DNA of 8,457 bases. Origin: Crenotrichaceae bacterium. Its GTDB lineage: Bacteria; Pseudomonadota; Gammaproteobacteria; Methylococcales; DRLZ01. The stretch is taken from the NCBI GenBank assembly GCA_011322755.1, contig DRLZ01000422.1, positions 1 to 8,457 on the forward strand. The letters run 5' to 3'. Both the position numbers and the translations under genes were made by a program. Below the pieces are notes generated by a model, which had not been told where the DNA came from, did not search any database, and saw nothing but the letters and a program-made list of their open reading frames with translations. The first letter of the stretch is position 1. The number at the start of each line of letters is the position of its first letter. Below are positions 5,951 through 8,457 of this stretch, piece by piece.

Positions 5951-8047
5951 TTATTCGGCAGGCGCTTCTGCTTCCTCATCAACAGCTTTCATACTCAAGC
6001 GAACGCGACCCTGACGATCGATCTCCAGTACTTTGACTTTAACAATATCATTTTCAGAGAGTTTATCTTCGACCTTTTCGACACGTTCATTAGATATCTG
6101 GGAAATATGAACCAGTCCATCCCGTCCCGGCATGATATTGACAAATGCGCCAAAATCCATAATTCTTGCGACCCGACCTTCGTAGATTTTTCCAACTTCA
6201 ACATCCGCAGTCAAGTCATCAATCATTGATCTGGCAACCTGCCCCGCTTCCTTGTCGACTGATGCAACCTTAATCACGCCGTCATCTGAAATATCAATAC
6301 TAACCCCGGTTTGCTCAGTTATATTGCGGATGGTTGCACCACCTTTACCGATGACATCGCGAATTTTACTTGGATCAATCGAGAATGTTTCGATACGCGG
6401 AGCGTAATCCGACATTTCTTCATTATGCGTGCTAATCACTTCATTCATCTTGGAAAGGATATGCATGCGACCTTCACGCGCCTGATCCAATGCTGATTGC
6501 ATGATTTGTTTGGTGATCCCGTCAATCTTGATGTCCATCTGCAAGGCTGTCAGCCCATCTGCAGTTCCGGCAACTTTGAAATCCATATCGCCGAGATGGT
6601 CTTCATCACCCATAATGTCTGACAACACAGCAAAATCATCGCCTTCCTTAATCAGACCCATTGCGATACCTGACACTGGTGCTTTAATTGGAACACCTGC
6701 ATCCATCAACGAAAGACTGGTACCACAAACACTTGCCATCGAGCTGGAACCATTTGACTCGGTAATTTCAGAAACCACACGCAATGTATAGGAAAATTCC
6801 TCAAGATCAGGCAGTATCGCCTTGATAGCGCGCTTTGCTAATCGGCCATGACCAATTTCCCGGCGTTTAGGCGAACCGACAAAACCGGTTTCTCCAACAC
6901 AAAATGGCGGAAAATTATAATGCAGCATAAACTGGTCTTTGTAATCATGATCCAGTCCGTCAATGATTTGAGCATCACGTTCAGTCCCCAGTGTTGTCGC
7001 TACAATCGCCTGGGTTTCCCCTCTGGTAAACAAGGCAGAACCATGTGTACGCGGTAACAACCCAGTTTCTATTGAAATCGGGCGAATTTCTGCAAGCGTG
7101 CGACCATCAATTCGTTTTTTATCACGTAATATCGCTGTTCGTACGATTTCTTTTTCCAGTTTTTCAATTACGGTATAAATATCAGATTCTTCATATTGTT
7201 CATCAGCTGTCAGCTTATCAACCAGCTGTGTACGTAATTCTTTCAGTGTATCCTGACGTTTTGTCTTTTCTGCAATCTGATAAGCAGCAGACACTTGATC
7301 TCCGATTTCGCTCCTGACCAGATTGACCAGTTCAGCATCAATTTCCGGTGCAGACCAATCTATTGGCGGCTTGGCAACTTCTGCTGCCATTTCATTAATC
7401 ACACTGATAGCAACCTGCATTTGCTCATGCCCAAACATCACCGCACCCAGCATCACATCTTCTGGCAAACAATCTGCTTCTGATTCAACCATTAACACGG
7501 CGCCAGCTGTACCCGCAACAACCAGATCAAGATCTGAGGTTTCAAGATCTTCCCAGCCTGGGTTGAGTAGATATTGACCATCTCGATAGCCTACACGCGC
7601 TGCACCAATCGGCCCGTTGAACGGTAACCCTGAAATCGCCAATGCAGCTGACGCACCAAGCAATGCTGCAATATCAGCAGAAACTTCAGGGTTCAACGAC
7701 ATTACGGTGGCAATAATCTGCACTTCATTGGAAAAGCCATCAGGAAACAACGGACGAATTGGTCGATCAATGAGGCGACAAATCAAGGTTTCATGCTCTG
7801 ATGGTCTACCTTCTCGTTTGAAAAAACCACCAGGTATTTTACCTGCCGCGTATGCTTTTTCCTGATAATTGACTGTCAGTGGGAAAAAATCGTTATTGGA
7901 TGTACCTTTCTTAGCAACAACGGTCACCAGCAGCACTGTACCATCCATTTTGACCATAACAGCGCCATCAGCCTGACGCGCGATTTGCCCAGTCTCTAAT
8001 GTGACTGAATGTCCGCCATACTGAAACTCTTTACGAATTAGATTCAC
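5951..8047 (-). CDS. pnp: Polyribonucleotide nucleotidyltransferase (PNPase)
   Basis: PNPase degrades RNA 3' to 5' by phosphorolysis, releasing nucleoside diphosphates, and is a trimer that joins the RNase E degradosome in many Proteobacteria. The 698-residue product has the full architecture: RNase PH-like domain 1 (about 11-145), the alpha-helical linker domain (about 150-310), the catalytic RNase PH-like domain 2 (about 312-545), a KH domain with the GKGG loop (567-570; domain about 553-612) and an S1 domain (about 618-688). D483 and D489 in the DEDHLGDMD segment match the metal-binding D486 and D492 of E. coli. SNGSSSMASVCGTSLSLMDAG at 431-451 is the conserved phosphate-site region. Only a short acidic tail follows S1. 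The start codon is GTG, with AGGT 8 bases upstream (8059-8056). It follows rpsO by 78 bp as in many bacteria, and E. coli pnp controls its own message in that leader. Confidence 0.98.
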   Translation of the reverse strand: MNLIRKEFQYGGHSVTLETGQIARQADGAVMVKMDGTVLLVTVVAKKGTSNNDFFPLTVNYQEKAYAAGKIPGGFFKREGRPSEHETLICRLIDRPIRPLFPDGFSNEVQIIATVMSLNPEVSADIAALLGASAALAISGLPFNGPIGAARVGYRDGQYLLNPGWEDLETSDLDLVVAGTAGAVLMVESEADCLPEDVMLGAVMFGHEQMQVAISVINEMAAEVAKPPIDWSAPEIDAELVNLVRSEIGDQVSAAYQIAEKTKRQDTLKELRTQLVDKLTADEQYEESDIYTVIEKLEKEIVRTAILRDKKRIDGRTLAEIRPISIETGLLPRTHGSALFTRGETQAIVATTLGTERDAQIIDGLDHDYKDQFMLHYNFPPFCVGETGFVGSPKRREIGHGRLAKRAIKAILPDLEEFSYTLRVVSEITESNGSSSMASVCGTSLSLMDAGVPIKAPVSGIAMGLIKEGDDFAVLSDIMGDEDHLGDMDFKVAGTADGLTALQMDIKIDGITKQIMQSALDQAREGRMHILSKMNEVISTHNEEMSDYAPRIETFSIDPSKIRDVIGKGGATIRNITEQTGVSIDISDDGVIKVASVDKEAGQVARSMIDDLTADVEVGKIYEGRVARIMDFGAFVNIMPGRDGLVHISQISNERVEKVEDKLSENDIVKVKVLEIDRQGRVRLSMKAVDEEAEAPAE

Positions 8048-8055
8048 TTTTTCTT

Positions 8056-8059
8056 ACCT
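8056..8059 (-). promoter_or_regulatory. Ribosome binding site for the GTG start of pnp
   Basis: AGGT (AGGTAAG) lies 8 bases before the GTG at 8047-8045. With the conserved N-terminus (KEFQYGG close to the start) it supports this non-ATG start. Confidence 0.65.
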
Positions 8060-8125
8060 GCTTTGCTTGGTGATAACCGAATTATGTCTGCAATGTTGCA
8101 CTGCTGCCATGATCTTCTGGAAATA

Positions 8126-8395
8126 TTATTTACGCAATCCAAGACGCTGAATCAATGAGCGATAGCGTTCAGCATCTTTACCCTTCAGATAATCGAGCAA
8201 TTTACGTCGCTGGTTAACCATACGCAACAAACCATGCCGAGAATGGTGATCATGCTTATGACTTTCAAAATGCGGCGCTAATGTGGTAATACGCTTGGTG
8301 AGTAGTGCAACCTGCACTTCTGCGGAACCTGTATCGCCATCTGCTGTCTGATATTCATCAATAACAGCGCGTTTTTCTTCTACACTAAGGGACAT
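8126..8395 (-). CDS. rpsO: 30S ribosomal protein S15
   Basis: S15 binds the central domain of 16S rRNA early in 30S assembly and helps form bridge contacts with the 50S subunit. The 89-residue product is the family's usual length and aligns end to end with E. coli S15, including DTGSAEVQVALLT (21-33), the loop with H42, D49 and S52 that contacts 16S rRNA, and LLDYLKGKD (66-74). The normally basic HSRRGLL motif reads HSRHGLL, with H54 in place of arginine. A GGAGT site lies about 9 bases before the ATG at 8395. A TATAAT occurs at 8421-8416 but without a good -35 and very near the ribosome site; the true promoter may be beyond the window. The pnp gene follows 78 bp downstream. S15 represses its own translation in E. 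coli; I see no clear counterpart of that pseudoknot in the short leader visible here. Confidence 0.98.
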   Translation of the reverse strand: MSLSVEEKRAVIDEYQTADGDTGSAEVQVALLTKRITTLAPHFESHKHDHHSRHGLLRMVNQRRKLLDYLKGKDAERYRSLIQRLGLRK

Positions 8396-8442
8396 CTGTC
8401 ATTACTCCACTTTAAATTATATAAACTTTCTGATTTTAACCA

Positions 8443-8455
8443 TTCGTTCAACGAA
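8443..8455. repeat. Short inverted repeat upstream of rpsO
   Basis: TTCGTT-C-AACGAA is a near-perfect 13-base dyad at the right edge, about 50 bases upstream of the rpsO start. It may be the tail of an upstream structure, an operator, or chance; the window ends too soon to tell. Confidence 0.35.
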
Positions 8456-8457
8456 GA

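Noticed and set aside
6501..6791. Plus-strand open frames inside pnp (also 7323-7577 and 7617-7865)
   Set aside because: They are antisense shadows of conserved PNPase coding sequence, with serine/threonine/alanine-rich translations typical of reverse-frame reading.

Overview
The window reads as an ordinary, densely packed stretch of proteobacterial chromosome of moderate, slightly AT-leaning composition. Every gene I can support lies on the minus strand, so transcription runs from the right edge (8457) to the left edge (1). The ribosomal protein S15 / PNPase pair, an LpxD-family lipid A enzyme (hence a Gram-negative envelope), a long-type adenylate kinase without zinc-binding cysteines and a uvrC-pgsA pair point to a beta- or gammaproteobacterium. 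I cannot name a genus from sequence alone.

Layout in transcription order: rpsO (8395-8126) and pnp (8047-5951, GTG start) form the classic S15-PNPase unit, with a candidate intrinsic terminator just after the pnp stop and a second, U-tract-less hairpin further down. A family-5-type uracil-DNA glycosylase (5816-5178), uvrC (5181-3346) and pgsA (3340-2783) then follow with a 4-base overlap and a 5-base gap, so they look co-transcribed; the first two are DNA repair enzymes, the third makes phosphatidylglycerophosphate. A small free-standing CBM48/AMPK-beta-like glycogen-binding domain (2704-2405) sits alone between AT-rich gaps. adk (2204-1554), an LpxD-family acyltransferase (1437-364) and the first 119 codons of a radical SAM protein (359-1, cut by the window edge) complete the region, the last two separated by only 4 bases.

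There are no RNA genes, insertion sequences, CRISPR arrays, phage genes or gene-free stretches above 300 bases. The largest gap is the roughly 200 bp AT-rich region upstream of adk (2205-2404).

I found no convincing previously undescribed multi-gene system. The items most worth a second look are the LpxD-like gene placed outside the usual lipid A cluster and tied to an uncharacterised radical SAM protein, the orphan glycogen-binding domain beside adenylate kinase, and the UDG-UvrC translational overlap. Promoter and terminator calls were made by eye and are tentative.
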